NCBI GenBank assembly: GCA_027485915.1
Contig: JAIXQA010000022.1
Coordinates: 124,001-188,000 of the forward strand
Source of the DNA: Alphaproteobacteria bacterium
GTDB taxonomy: Bacteria; Pseudomonadota; Alphaproteobacteria; Caulobacterales; Aquidulcibacteraceae
Length of the DNA stretch: 64,000 nt
Direction: 5' to 3'
Shown: piece by piece, positions 52,042 to 62,585 of the stretch
Layout: every line of letters begins with the position of its first letter
Numbering within the stretch: position 1 is the first letter of the stretch
Notes under the pieces: generated by a model
What the model was told of the DNA's origin: nothing
What the model saw: the letters and a program-made list of their open reading frames with translations, nothing else
Database searches by the model: none
Translations under genes and position numbers: made by a program

Positions 52042-52512
52042 ATGCCAATCGCTTCATCCCACGACATAGTTCAGATCATCCAACTGTCCATCGCACCGGT
52101 CTTTTTGATCGCAGGCATCGGGACCTTGCTCAATGTGTTGACGTCGCGTCTGGCTCGGGTCGTGGATCGTGGCCGCGTCATAGAACAAGATCTAGATTCT
52201 CCCGTTGGATCGGGCGTGCACACCAACCGACATTTGGCAGAGCTTCGGGTCCTCGATCAACGCATGAACTGGATCCATAACGCCATCACCTTGTCGACAA
52301 CCGCAATCCTTCTGGTGTGTTTGCTTATTGTAGCCCTGTTTTCTGTAGAGCTAATTGCGATCGATCTATCGCGCGTCGTGGCGGTTTTATTCATCGCCAC
52401 CATGGCCTCGCTCATCGGCGGGCTAATCTCATTTCTTATTGAGATTTCTTATGCCCGAAAGTCCCTACGGGTGCGGGCAGAATTACTGGCCAGCAGAGCG
52501 CCCCATCACTGA
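52042..52512 (+). CDS. DUF2721 family membrane protein
   Basis: IAPVFLIAGIGTLLNVLTSRLARVVDR...LDQRMNWIHNAITLSTTAILLVCLLIV. Confidence 0.82.
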   Translation: MPIASSHDIVQIIQLSIAPVFLIAGIGTLLNVLTSRLARVVDRGRVIEQDLDSPVGSGVHTNRHLAELRVLDQRMNWIHNAITLSTTAILLVCLLIVALFSVELIAIDLSRVVAVLFIATMASLIGGLISFLIEISYARKSLRVRAELLASRAPHH

Positions 52513-52541
52513 GGCGCTCCACTGACCATCAGATTATTGGC

Positions 52542-53003
52542 TCAGACGATCTCAAACACACCATCAACTTCAACAGCGAAGCCCATCGGCAGATTGGCAA
52601 CGCCGACGGCAGAACGCGCGTGTTTACCCGCGTCGCCCAGCACTTCTACCATCAGGTCCGAGCAGCCGTTCATCACCTGTGGAATCGGATCAAACTCGGG
52701 CGTCACATTCACAAAGCCATTTAGCTTTACGACTTGCACCAGTCGGTCCAAATCCCCGCCACATGCAGCCTTCAATTGCGCGAGCAAATTCAGGCCGCAG
52801 ACGCGGGCAGCAGCTTGACCTTGCTCAAGAGTCAAATTGCCGCCTAGTCGACCTAAATGATCGCCATCGGCGGCGCGCGAGACTTGGCCTGAAATATGGA
52901 TCAAGCCACCCACACGCGTGAATGGCACATAGCTGGCAACCGGTGCCGGCGGGTTAGGCAGTTTTATGCCCAATTCCTGCAGGCGGGCTTCAATGCGAGA
53001 CAT
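52542..53003 (-). CDS. RidA family protein
   Basis: MSRIEARLQELGIKLPNPPAPVASYVPFTRVGGLIHISGQVSR... LGDAGKHARSAVGVANLPMGFAVEVDG. Confidence 0.9.
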   Translation of the reverse strand: MSRIEARLQELGIKLPNPPAPVASYVPFTRVGGLIHISGQVSRAADGDHLGRLGGNLTLEQGQAAARVCGLNLLAQLKAACGGDLDRLVQVVKLNGFVNVTPEFDPIPQVMNGCSDLMVEVLGDAGKHARSAVGVANLPMGFAVEVDGVFEIV

Positions 53004-53020
53004 GATATCAACCTTCTAAC

Positions 53021-53470
53021 TTAAGCAAACAGCATGCTGACAGTTTCGGCCACGCAAGCGGGGCGGGCTTCGCCTTCGATTTCGATCGTAACTTCGCTGG
53101 TAAGCATGAGGCCGCCAGACTTAGGCTCGACGCTCAAAAGTTTTTGTACAGCGCGCACCTTCGAGCCAACGCGCACCATATTGGTGAAGCGCACTTTATT
53201 CAGACCGTAATTGATGCCGCGACTAACGCCTTCTACCTTCAAGATGTCCTTGCCTAAAAATGGAATCAAGGACAGGGTCAGGAAGCCATGCGCAATCGGG
53301 CCACCCATTTCGGCGGTGGCGCGGGGCACGTCCACATGGATCCACTGATGATCTCCAGTTGCGTCGGCAAACAGATTGACGCGATCTTGATCGATCAGCA
53401 GCCAGTCGGATGCGCCAATCTCTTGGCCGGCAAGGTCTGCAAGCGAGGCGAATGTGGTGGTCTTGGTCAT
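53021..53470 (-). CDS. MaoC family dehydratase
   Basis: FADATGDHQWIHVDVPRATAEMGGPIAHGFLTLSLIPFL hydratase motif. Confidence 0.92.
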   Translation of the reverse strand: MTKTTTFASLADLAGQEIGASDWLLIDQDRVNLFADATGDHQWIHVDVPRATAEMGGPIAHGFLTLSLIPFLGKDILKVEGVSRGINYGLNKVRFTNMVRVGSKVRAVQKLLSVEPKSGGLMLTSEVTIEIEGEARPACVAETVSMLFA

Positions 53471-53526
53471 GCTAAAGGCTCCCTCATTGTGATTTTAGGG
53501 GGCTGGTCTAACGCGCTCGTGGGGTC

Positions 53527-54000
53527 ATGTCGAGGTCGGGGTTTGAAATGATGCGAGTCTATCAGATTGAACATTGGGATGGCCCGCGCTGTCTGGCACA
53601 GGCGGAGGTTTTGGCCGCATTTCTCGAGGTGGTTTTGCCCGATGATTGGTCAAACTTTGCCGAGAAGCTCTCCGGTAGGCGCAGTCTTTCGGCCCATGTT
53701 GCGCTGGATGGGCAGGGGCGGTTGATCGGCCTCAAACTGGGTTATGAGCGTAATCGCGGTGTGTTCAACTCCTGGATGGGTGGCGTCGCTCCAGAAGCGC
53801 GTGGCCAAGGCATTGCAGGCGCTTTGATGGACGCCCAACATGCTTGGGCGAAGGAGGCTGGCTTTCGCGGGCTTGAGACGGCTACCCGCCAACCTAACCG
53901 GGCCATGGCCATTCTCAATCTGAAAGCGGGCTATCTGATCTCTGGCATGGATGCGACGGCGGGCGAACCTACAAAGATCTTATATTATAAGAGTTTGTGA
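53527..54000 (+). CDS. GNAT family acetyltransferase
   Basis: MGGVAPEARGQGIAGALMDAQHAWAKEAGFRGLETATRQPNRAMAILNLKAGY. Confidence 0.88.
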   Translation: MSRSGFEMMRVYQIEHWDGPRCLAQAEVLAAFLEVVLPDDWSNFAEKLSGRRSLSAHVALDGQGRLIGLKLGYERNRGVFNSWMGGVAPEARGQGIAGALMDAQHAWAKEAGFRGLETATRQPNRAMAILNLKAGYLISGMDATAGEPTKILYYKSL

Positions 54001-54083
54001 GAGTCCCCCATTTTATAAGCTCCGCCGGAACGAAGTGGAGCGCGGGGACGACCTTGGGGCACTTTTTGGCACAAATTATCGAA

Positions 54084-54103
54084 CCCGGCTGATACCAGCC
54101 GGG
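54084..54103 (-). terminator. Candidate terminator hairpin downstream of trpC
   Basis: CCCGGCTG-GTAT-CAGCCGGG perfect 8-bp stem; 3' flank TTCGATAATTT lacks a clean T-run. Confidence 0.55.
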
Positions 54104-54111
54104 ATTGACCA

Positions 54112-54903
54112 TCAATCCACCGACAAGATCTCGTGAGTGGCGGCGCAAACATCGGGCTGGCGCATCAAGCTTTCGCCAATCAGAAACGCTCTGGCCCCTG
54201 CCGCTCGCAACTGGACGATGTCGGCTTTTGTATTGATGCCACTTTCGGCCACGAGCAGGCGGGAAGGCGGGATCATGGCCGAAAGGCGTGCCGTCGTGGA
54301 GAGGTCGGTGACGAAGGTCTTGAGATTACGATTATTGACGCCAATAAGCTCTGCATCGAGCTTTAGGGCCCGCTCCATTTCAGCTTCATCATGGGTCTCG
54401 ATCAGCGCATCCATGCCGTAATGTTTGGCTGCGGCAACCAAATCTGCAGCAAGTTCGTCGTCAAGCGCGGCCATAATGACCAAGATGGCATCGGCCCCAA
54501 AAGCGCGACTTTCAGCGATCTGCCAAGTGTCGACCATGAAATCCTTGCGCAGGCAGGGCAGGCTGGTGGCAGCGCGGGCGGCGACCAAAAAGCTCTCATG
54601 ACCTTGAAAGCTCGGCGCATCGGTCAGGACAGAGAGGCAGGCCGCCCCGCCGTGCTCATAGGCTTGCGCGAGCTCTATCGGCTTAAAATCTGCCCGGATG
54701 AGACCTTTGGAGGGACTGGCTTTTTTGATTTCGGCAATCAGGGCAGGGCGGGTCTTAGCGGCCTTTTTAAGGGCAGCGGTAAAGCCGCGCGGTGGGGTCT
54801 CTTCGCGGATAAAAGCCTCCAACGCCGCAACGGATTGCAATGACTTTCGAGTAGCCACTTCCTCGCGCTTATAGGCGATGATTTTCGACAGCGTGTCGCT
54901 CAT
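54112..54903 (-). CDS. trpC: indole-3-glycerol phosphate synthase
   Basis: [61 protein letters not shown]. Confidence 0.97.
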   Translation of the reverse strand: MSDTLSKIIAYKREEVATRKSLQSVAALEAFIREETPPRGFTAALKKAAKTRPALIAEIKKASPSKGLIRADFKPIELAQAYEHGGAACLSVLTDAPSFQGHESFLVAARAATSLPCLRKDFMVDTWQIAESRAFGADAILVIMAALDDELAADLVAAAKHYGMDALIETHDEAEMERALKLDAELIGVNNRNLKTFVTDLSTTARLSAMIPPSRLLVAESGINTKADIVQLRAAGARAFLIGESLMRQPDVCAATHEILSVD

Positions 54904-55925
54904 GATGGCGTCCGATGGGTGAAGGCGATAAGATGGTCGAGCTTGGCTAGAGCTGCTTGCGAATTGAGGCTTGTGGTGGCATGCGCCAAGGCCTCGCCCA
55001 GGTCGGGGGCAGCGCCTGTTGCCACCAATGCGGCTGCGGTATTGAGCAACACGACATCGCGGTAAGGGCCATGCTCGCCTTCTAAAAGCGCACGCAAGGC
55101 TTTGGCATTATGGGCCGCATCTCCGCCTGTCAGGGCATCGGGTGGCGCGGTTGCAAGGCCGAGGTCTTGAGGGTGAATTACAAGCTCGGACAGCGTTTTA
55201 TCCTTCAGCGCCGTCACGTAAGTCGGACCTGAGAGCGATACTTCATCCAAGCCACCATGGCCGTGGACGACCCAAGCGCGCTCGCATCCAAGGTTCATCA
55301 GCGCTTCGGCCATCGGGCGGCGCTTATCATCGGCAAAGACGCCAACCAATTGGCGCTGTGCATGTGCGGGATTAGAAAGCGGGCCTAAGACGTTGAAAAT
55401 TGTGCGAAAACCAAGTTCGCGGCGCGCAGGGCCCACATGGCGCATGGCGGGGTGGTGGGCTTGCGCGAACAAAAATACTAGGCCGACTTCATCGAGGGCT
55501 TGGCTACAATATTCGGGCGACAGTTCGAGCTTCACGCCTAGAGCTTCTAGGACGTCGGCGGCACCGGATCTCGAACTCATGGCCCGATTGCCGTGCTTGG
55601 CAACTTTCAGACCGGCCCCGGCCAAGACAAAGGAAACAGCGGTTGAGATGTTCAATGTGTGGGAGCCGTCGCCGCCTGTGCCGCAGACGTCGATACAGGC
55701 AAAGGGCACCTCTACTGGCATCATCGCTGCGCGCATGGCACGGGCACCCGAGGCGATCATGTCGTGTGTTAACGGCAAACGCTCGAGCCCCAGCAAGAAG
55801 GCCCCGATTTGGGCTTGCGTGGCTTCGCCCTTCAAAATAGTGGCGAAGGCCTGATCTAAGATGGCCGGCGTTGGGGTCGTGCCATCGCGCAAAAGCGCCA
55901 AAGCTGGCTTGATCGCCTCGCTCAC
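54900..55925 (-). CDS. trpD: anthranilate phosphoribosyltransferase
   Basis: [51 protein letters not shown]; start GTG 55925 overlapping trpG stop. Confidence 0.96.
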   Translation of the reverse strand: MSEAIKPALALLRDGTTPTPAILDQAFATILKGEATQAQIGAFLLGLERLPLTHDMIASGARAMRAAMMPVEVPFACIDVCGTGGDGSHTLNISTAVSFVLAGAGLKVAKHGNRAMSSRSGAADVLEALGVKLELSPEYCSQALDEVGLVFLFAQAHHPAMRHVGPARRELGFRTIFNVLGPLSNPAHAQRQLVGVFADDKRRPMAEALMNLGCERAWVVHGHGGLDEVSLSGPTYVTALKDKTLSELVIHPQDLGLATAPPDALTGGDAAHNAKALRALLEGEHGPYRDVVLLNTAAALVATGAAPDLGEALAHATTSLNSQAALAKLDHLIAFTHRTPS

Positions 55926-56506
55926 GATTGGGCCACTTTGGTTGAGGCCAAAAAGCGCTGGATCAGGGCATGACCATGCTCTGAGGCAATGCTTTCGGGA
56001 TGGAATTGCACACCAAAAATCGGCTTGGCAACATGGCTCATGCCCATAATTTCGCCATCGGCGGTCCAAGCATCGACTCGCAACGAATTGGGTAGGCTCT
56101 CGCGTTCTACCGACAAAGAATGATAGCGTGTGACTTCAAATTGTTCGGGCAAGCCCTCAAACAGGCCGGTATTGGCGTGTGTAATGATGGAGGTCTTGCC
56201 ATGCATAATGGTCTTGGCACGCAAGACTTTGCCGCCATAGGCTTGGCCAATCGCCTGATGGCCAAGGCAAACGCCCAAAAGTGGAATGTCGTCTGGCAAG
56301 GCTTTGATGAGATCAAGGCAGATCCCGGCTTCATTGGGGGTGCAGGGCCCCGGCGAGATAATAATGCCATCACCGGCTTGGGCGATTGCGTCTTCCACGC
56401 TTAAGCGGTCATTGCGGACCACATGAGTCTCTGCGCCTAATTCCTCGACATAGTGGACGAGATTATAGGTGAAACTGTCATAATTATCGATGAGTAGGAT
56501 TTTCAT
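55922..56506 (-). CDS. trpG: anthranilate synthase component II (glutamine amidotransferase)
   Basis: LIDNYDSFTYNLVHYVEELGAE; GVCLGHQAIGQAYGG; GVQFHPESIASEHG. Confidence 0.96.
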   Translation of the reverse strand: MKILLIDNYDSFTYNLVHYVEELGAETHVVRNDRLSVEDAIAQAGDGIIISPGPCTPNEAGICLDLIKALPDDIPLLGVCLGHQAIGQAYGGKVLRAKTIMHGKTSIITHANTGLFEGLPEQFEVTRYHSLSVERESLPNSLRVDAWTADGEIMGMSHVAKPIFGVQFHPESIASEHGHALIQRFLASTKVAQS

Positions 56507-58065
56507 GCGTTGGCGGCCTTCTCATCATAGCGGCCAGCATCTTCTGCGGCGCGCAGCAAAGCTTTGGCCTTATTGACGCATTCATTGTGCTCACTCTCTG
56601 GAATAGAATCGAGCACAACCCCAGCTCCCGCTTGGGCATGCAACACGCCGTCTTTCAAAACGCCTGTCCGCAAGGCGATACACAAATCCATATCCCCACC
56701 GGCAGAGAAATAGCCGACGCCGCCCGCATAAATGCCTCGGCCATGAGGCTCGAGCTCTGCAATGATTTCCATCGCCCGCACTTTTGGTGCACCCGAAACC
56801 GTGCCCGCAGGGAAGCCTGCGAGGAGGGCATCCAGCGCGTCTAAGCCGGGTTTCAGGCTGCCTTCCACGTTGGAGACGATATGCATGACGTGGCTATAAC
56901 GTTCTACCTTAAAACTCTCTGTGACGCGCACGCCGCCACGGCCGATGCCAACTGGGCCCTCATTGCCACCGGGCTTAGAGCGCGACACGCGGCCGACATC
57001 ATTGCGCCCAAGGTCTAATAGCATGAGATGTTCGGCCCGCTCTTTTGGGTCGTTCAGCAATTCCTCGGCCAAAGCTTGATCCAGGGCAGGTGTCGCCCCG
57101 CGGGGTTTGGTTCCCGCGATCGGGCGCATTGTCACCGTGCCATCACGCAAACGCACGAGGATTTCAGGGCTCGAGCCGACAATATCAAATCCGTCCATCC
57201 GGAGTAGGAACAGAAATGGCGACGGGTTTGTGCGGCGGAGCGCGCGATAGAGCGAAATCGCAGAGCCCGAGAAGGGGGCTGAAAAGCGCTGGCTGGGCAC
57301 CACTTGGAAAATGTCGCCAGCACGAATGTAATCCTTGGCCTTCTCGACTTTCGCCATATAGGCCTCAGGGCTCATATTCGGCGTCGCTTCGCCCAATGGG
57401 CTAGGCCTGGCCGCATAGGAGGGAACGCGCAGGGGCGAGGGGCCATCCAAAGTCGCCCACGCTTGTTCCAAACGGATGCGCCCTTGCTCATAGGCGTCAC
57501 GGGCTGTGATACCGGCCTTTGGGCGCACCGGTGTCACCAACAATAATTCCTGCTTCACACCATCAAAGACAATGACAAGGCGTGGACGCACCAAGAGGGC
57601 CTCGGGCACGCCAATCGGGTCGGGATGGGTTTCTGGGAGACGTTCCACCCGCCGAACTGTCTCATAGGCCAAATAGCCGAACAGACCTGCGGCTGGCGGC
57701 GGCAAGTCGCTCGGAAAGTCGAGGGCGCTCTCTGCGATCAAAGTCCGCAAGGCGGGCAATGGCTCTTCACCGCAGGCAATATAGGGGCCTACTTGACCCG
57801 CCTCATCGATTGCCGCTTTGGCAGCGCCAGTTTGGTCGACGCGATAAATGAGATCAGGGTCACAAGCCACAATCGAATAGCGCCCGCGGGTTTCGCCGCC
57901 TTCCACGCTCTCAAACAAGCAAGAGCCCAGCCGGTCTGCGCCCAATTTTGCGATGGCCGACACCGGTGTTTCGAGGTCGTCTATTCGTTTTGCACGCAAC
58001 GGCACGCCGCGCCCTTGCAGATAGGCGGCTTCGAACTGATCAAAACTGGGCTCAATCGTTAGCAC
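56503..58065 (-). CDS. trpE: anthranilate synthase component I
   Basis: PEILVRLRDGTVTMRPIAGTKPRG; LGRNDVGRVS; GTVSGAPKVRAMEIIAELE. Confidence 0.96.
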   Translation of the reverse strand: MLTIEPSFDQFEAAYLQGRGVPLRAKRIDDLETPVSAIAKLGADRLGSCLFESVEGGETRGRYSIVACDPDLIYRVDQTGAAKAAIDEAGQVGPYIACGEEPLPALRTLIAESALDFPSDLPPPAAGLFGYLAYETVRRVERLPETHPDPIGVPEALLVRPRLVIVFDGVKQELLLVTPVRPKAGITARDAYEQGRIRLEQAWATLDGPSPLRVPSYAARPSPLGEATPNMSPEAYMAKVEKAKDYIRAGDIFQVVPSQRFSAPFSGSAISLYRALRRTNPSPFLFLLRMDGFDIVGSSPEILVRLRDGTVTMRPIAGTKPRGATPALDQALAEELLNDPKERAEHLMLLDLGRNDVGRVSRSKPGGNEGPVGIGRGGVRVTESFKVERYSHVMHIVSNVEGSLKPGLDALDALLAGFPAGTVSGAPKVRAMEIIAELEPHGRGIYAGGVGYFSAGGDMDLCIALRTGVLKDGVLHAQAGAGVVLDSIPESEHNECVNKAKALLRAAEDAGRYDEKAANA

Positions 58066-58071
58066 AAGCGC

Positions 58072-60000
58072 CTACGGTTGCTTCGCAGGGGCAGCGCCTT
58101 TCGCAGGCGCTGCGGTATCTTCCGTATCGCCCAAGGCGCGGCCCATCATTTTGGTGAAGAGCTGTGCTTTCGCACGATCTCGTGCGACGCGCTCCAGCGA
58201 AGCGATCAAGTCGCGCTGAACGGAGGCGCGAACCGCTGTTTCAGCTTGGGTCAAACGATCGGGAACCGTGGACTCGTCATCTTTCAAGATGTCATCGATC
58301 CGTACCACTGTATATTCAACACCATTGGCGGTTGGTGCCAAGACCAAGTCGCCTTTTTTGGCCCCGAAAACAGCTTGGCTAAGCGCTTGACCACCTTGAC
58401 CGCGCAACAAAGGTTGGGTTTGCTTCGCGGCTGGCAATTTGTACTTGGCGGCCGCAGCTTCAAGATTGGTCTTTTTGGCTTCAGCCAAAATTTCCTTCGC
58501 CTTAGCTTCGGCGCGCGCGCGGATATCGCGACGCACCCACTCACTGGCGAGTTCAGTGCGAATGGAATCCATTGGTGGGGGAGCCGATGCCGTGATGGCA
58601 TCGATGCGAACCGCGACATAACTGTCACCTGGAACTGGGGCGAGGTCGGATGTGTCGCCCTTACCGCCAGCAAAAGCCTCTTTGAGGAGATTGGGTGCTT
58701 CGGCAAATTCGGGCGCAGGCTGGCCCGTCATCGCCAAATTGCCATCGGCCATAATGTCCTTGATTTGAACCGTTTTGAAGCCTGCCTTTGCTGCAGCAGC
58801 TTCTAACGTAGCCCCTTCGGTGATGGCTTTGTCGTAGGCTTCGGTTGCGTCGGTCAGGAGTTCCCCTGCAGCTGTTTGCCGCAATTGTGTGCGGATTTCG
58901 CCAGCAGAATCCTCAAACTTAGCTTCTTTCGCCGCCACGACTTCGGTGACTTTGATCGCTGCAAATGGCTGCAGCTTTGCCGCGACCACTTGCACATCGC
59001 CTTGCTTCATTTCAAAGGCAGCTTTGGCAACATTTGCGTCTGGGATGCCCCCTACCGTCACATTGGACAGCACAACCGGAACCGGTAAACCCAGTCCTTT
59101 TGCAATGGCGGCTGGGTCTTCACCGGCACGCAAGCGTGCGGCCGCTTGGTCGGCTTTCGCCCGATCCGTCGCAATCAATTGAACCAAACCACGCTTGGCA
59201 GGCGTTGAAAGGCGTTCCTTATTGCGCGCGAAAATCTCTTGCGCTTGGGCTTCGTCTACTTGCACCTTGGCTTCAAAGTCAGCAAGGCTTGCCACCACCA
59301 TCGTCAAGTTCCGGGTTTCTGGGCGCATCAATTGCGCTTTGCTCTCATCATAGAGCGCCTTTAGCTGCGCATCTGTTGGCTGCCGCGGCCCACCGACGAA
59401 GTTAGCAGGAACGGGGATAATGGTGACCATCCGGCGTTCCGTCCCATAGGCCAAAGTTTGGCTGGCAAAGACACGCGGTGCGCGGAAGCCTGAGCTTGCC
59501 GCCAACGTCAGGCTTTGCCGGGTAAGATCAGAGCGCACGCTGTTTTCGAATTCAACAGGGGTAAAGCCATTATCCCGTAGCGCCATTTGATAGGTTTCTT
59601 GGCTAAAGCGGCGCGTAATTTGATCTTGGAAAGCCGGTATTTTGGCGATCTCGGCTTGCACCACCGCGTTTGCCGCTTTCAGGCCAAGGCTATCGGTCAT
59701 GGCGGCAAAGGCGCGCGAAGCCACCATTTGCTCCAGCACCGCACTATCCAGACCTTGAGCGCGCGCTTCTTCTGTTGAGATGTCGCGCTTGGCGTCGGCT
59801 TGAGCGCGCTTTAAGAAGCGATCAAACTCCTGCTTATATTCCTGTTGGCTGATCGATTTGCCAGCCACCTTCGCGACGGCGTCCGGGCTGGCACCGGTGA
59901 AGATGTCATTGATCCCCCAGATCCCGAACGAGATAACCAAAAGGCCAATGATGATGCCGGAAACCCAGGAACGGGCAAATTTTCGAAACGCGGTGAGCAT
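58072..60000 (-). CDS. PpiD/SurA-type peptidylprolyl isomerase, membrane anchored
   Basis: MLTAFRKFARSWVSGIIIGLLVISFGIWGINDIF single TM then SurA-N-like and parvulin-like regions. Confidence 0.92.
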   Translation of the reverse strand: MLTAFRKFARSWVSGIIIGLLVISFGIWGINDIFTGASPDAVAKVAGKSISQQEYKQEFDRFLKRAQADAKRDISTEEARAQGLDSAVLEQMVASRAFAAMTDSLGLKAANAVVQAEIAKIPAFQDQITRRFSQETYQMALRDNGFTPVEFENSVRSDLTRQSLTLAASSGFRAPRVFASQTLAYGTERRMVTIIPVPANFVGGPRQPTDAQLKALYDESKAQLMRPETRNLTMVVASLADFEAKVQVDEAQAQEIFARNKERLSTPAKRGLVQLIATDRAKADQAAARLRAGEDPAAIAKGLGLPVPVVLSNVTVGGIPDANVAKAAFEMKQGDVQVVAAKLQPFAAIKVTEVVAAKEAKFEDSAGEIRTQLRQTAAGELLTDATEAYDKAITEGATLEAAAAKAGFKTVQIKDIMADGNLAMTGQPAPEFAEAPNLLKEAFAGGKGDTSDLAPVPGDSYVAVRIDAITASAPPPMDSIRTELASEWVRRDIRARAEAKAKEILAEAKKTNLEAAAAKYKLPAAKQTQPLLRGQGGQALSQAVFGAKKGDLVLAPTANGVEYTVVRIDDILKDDESTVPDRLTQAETAVRASVQRDLIASLERVARDRAKAQLFTKMMGRALGDTEDTAAPAKGAAPAKQP

Positions 60001-60191
60001 GGAAGATCCTGATCAAAACTGTCTCTAGCATAAGGATCGTTGGGGGAGGGGGCAAGGCAAGGCCTGCACAGCAGAGTGGATCGCGTGCAGGTCTCTTTCT
60101 GGTGATTTGCAAAGTTGAATTCACCTGCCTATGCCAAAGGTAAAATCGCGCCCAGATTGGGCGCTGGGCGTTGACGGGGATGGAGCACGAC

Positions 60192-60941
60192 GTGGCGAAA
60201 TTATTGGTTGGGAACTGGAAAATGAATGGTTTGAAGGCTGCTTTATACGAAGCGGGCCTGATTGCTGCGGCCGCCAAAGCTGCTCAGAGCCAGTCGGTCC
60301 AATTGGCTATTTGCCCGCCCGCGACCTTGTTGGCTAGTCTAAGTGAGGCGACGATTGGCACCGGGCTTTTGACAGGTGCACAAGATTGTCATGAAAAAGT
60401 TTCCGGTGCTCATACGGGGGATATCTCTGCCACCATGGTCAAGGATGCGGGGGCGCACTTCGTGATCGTCGGCCATTCTGAGCGTCGTGCCGATCATCAT
60501 GAGACCAGTGCAGTGGTTTGTTTGAAAGCGCAGGCTGCGTTGGCCGCAGGTTTGGTGCCAATTGTCTGCGTCGGCGAAACACGCGCTGAGCGCGAGGCTG
60601 GACAAGCTGAAGCTGTGGTTCTGGCCCAAGTTGACGGGTCGGTGCCAGAGACTTTCCCAGAAGGCGGTTTGGTGATTGCCTATGAGCCGGTTTGGGCAAT
60701 TGGGACTGGTCTTGTGCCCAGTACTGGCGATGTTTTGGCCATGCATGGTGCCATTCATCAAAGGCTAGTTGCCAGATTTGGACCGTTGGGGGCCAGCGTC
60801 CCGTTACTCTATGGTGGCTCGGTCAACGGCACCAATGCGGCCGACTTGCTCCATCTGGATCATGTAGACGGGGCTTTGGTTGGGGGGGCAAGCCTGAAAG
60901 CAGACGGATTTCTGAAAATTTTGCATGCAATTCAAGAATGA
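60192..60941 (+). CDS. tpiA: triosephosphate isomerase
   Basis: [42 protein letters not shown]; start may be GTG 60192 or ATG 60180. Confidence 0.96.
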   Translation: MAKLLVGNWKMNGLKAALYEAGLIAAAAKAAQSQSVQLAICPPATLLASLSEATIGTGLLTGAQDCHEKVSGAHTGDISATMVKDAGAHFVIVGHSERRADHHETSAVVCLKAQAALAAGLVPIVCVGETRAEREAGQAEAVVLAQVDGSVPETFPEGGLVIAYEPVWAIGTGLVPSTGDVLAMHGAIHQRLVARFGPLGASVPLLYGGSVNGTNAADLLHLDHVDGALVGGASLKADGFLKILHAIQE

Positions 60942-61012
60942 AACGATCATCGTAACGTCTTAGAAACAACCCTGTGTCAAAGGATATATCCGGATGAAGG
61001 GGTGAAAGTCCT

Positions 61013-61993
61013 TTGGACAAGCAAAGACTCGCAGCAGCGACCGTCCTGATCTATGATCCAGTGCGCGGCAATATGCTGATGACACGTTCAGTTTTGCATG
61101 GGATTGGGTTCCGCCGCATTGAGGGGATGACCTCATTGCGAGAACTGACTCGTCGACTGCGCGACGTAGATATTTCTCTTTTGGTAATCGAAGCCACGGA
61201 AAATCACGCTGAAGTGGTTGATTTATTGCGCGCTCAACGCCTCGGCGAATTAGGTGTCAATCCATTCATTCCCGTCATTGCAACGCTGTGGGCGGGCTCA
61301 ACTGATTTGGTTGCAGACCTGATGAATGTTGGATGTGACGATGTGCTGTTGCGGCCATTCTCGCAAATTCAAACCCTAGAGCGCGTGCGCGCCATCATTT
61401 CAGCCCGCAAACAATTTGTTGTGACCTCGGACTATGTCGGGCCAGATCGTGGTCGCTCATCGAGCAATCAGATGGCACCAGAGACATTTGATCCGCCAAA
61501 TACGCTGCGCGACCGCGTTTTAATGAGCAATTTTGATCCAGTCACGCAGTCAGAGATTCTTGCGACCGCGCGCCGCAAAGTCGACCAAGATCGCCTTGCA
61601 AAGCTTGCCCGTCGCATTGCCATGGCCGCAGAAGTCATCATCCAAGCCCAAGGGCGTGGCGACGCCAATGCCGGCTTTGTCGTGGATTTGCTCGAAAGCT
61701 CGGCTGAGCTTGTGCGCGCTGCCAAGCGGCTGGATATTGATGAAGTCCAAGAAATTGCCATGGTGCTGGAGAATGTGGCAGCCCGTACCAGCGCGCCTGG
61801 CCCAGAACGCGTAGAAAATGCCAATTTAACCCGACAACTCGCGCTGGCGCTTTATGTGGCTTATGCGGTTGAGGGGGGCGAAGCCTTTAAGGCGGAATTG
61901 GAGACGACTTTGGACAAGGTTCGAGGGCGTTTGGACAAGGCAAAAGAGCGGGCAAAACGTCGCCATACGCTGGCGCTGTCGTTGGTCTCTTGA
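61013..61993 (+). CDS. Degenerate receiver-domain (response-regulator-like) protein
   Basis: ATVLIYDPVRGNMLMTRSVLHGIGFRRIEGMTSLRELTRRLRDVDISLLVIEATEN...CDDVLLRPFSQIQTLERVRAII has CheY-like layout; TTG start. Confidence 0.75.
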   Translation: MDKQRLAAATVLIYDPVRGNMLMTRSVLHGIGFRRIEGMTSLRELTRRLRDVDISLLVIEATENHAEVVDLLRAQRLGELGVNPFIPVIATLWAGSTDLVADLMNVGCDDVLLRPFSQIQTLERVRAIISARKQFVVTSDYVGPDRGRSSSNQMAPETFDPPNTLRDRVLMSNFDPVTQSEILATARRKVDQDRLAKLARRIAMAAEVIIQAQGRGDANAGFVVDLLESSAELVRAAKRLDIDEVQEIAMVLENVAARTSAPGPERVENANLTRQLALALYVAYAVEGGEAFKAELETTLDKVRGRLDKAKERAKRRHTLALSLVS

Positions 61994-62072
61994 AGTTCGG
62001 CCTCGAAAGAGCGACATAGCAGCCTCGAGCGCGCAGATTTGCGCCCCATTCATTCACCTTTAGGCCCGTTCC

Positions 62073-62513
62073 ATGTTCATCCAAGCTGTTCTCATTCTTC
62101 ACCTGCTGATCTGTTTGGCGCTGATTGGTGCCATTTTGCTGCAGCGCTCGGAGGGCGGTGGGGCTTTGGGTATGGGCGGTGGGCCATCGTCTATGATGTC
62201 CGGTCGCTCGGCCGCTAACTTCATGACACGCACCACAACCTTGTTGGGTGCAGCCTTTTTGGTCACCAGCGTTACCCTGACCATTATGAATAAATCGGCC
62301 TCTAAGCCTGCTGATTCTTTGATGCAAGACGGCAGCACGAAGGATGGCTTACCGACAAAGGGTATTGACCTGTCTGTCCCTGCTGCGCCTGCCAACGCAA
62401 TCGCACCAGCCCCCGTTGGCGGTATCCCAGCTTCCGCGCCCGCTGCAGTTGAGCCTGCGCCGCTGTTCCCCGCGGCACCAACCAATGCCGCGGCACCAGC
62501 TGAGAAAAAATAA
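62073..62513 (+). CDS. secG: preprotein translocase subunit SecG
   Basis: LHLLICLALIGAILLQRSEGGGALGMGGG; second TM; Ala/Pro-rich tail; upstream of pyrG. Confidence 0.94.
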   Translation: MFIQAVLILHLLICLALIGAILLQRSEGGGALGMGGGPSSMMSGRSAANFMTRTTTLLGAAFLVTSVTLTIMNKSASKPADSLMQDGSTKDGLPTKGIDLSVPAAPANAIAPAPVGGIPASAPAAVEPAPLFPAAPTNAAAPAEKK

Positions 62514-62585
62514 GCGGCTAACTCCCATTTCTTTCCAGTTGCGCCTCTTCCCTTTTGCAGGCGTTGCGGATTAGAACGACCTCCC

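Noticed and set aside
58072-58806. 242-aa plus-strand ORF antisense to ppiD
   Set aside because: No recognisable domain; the minus-strand PpiD-like protein explains the region.
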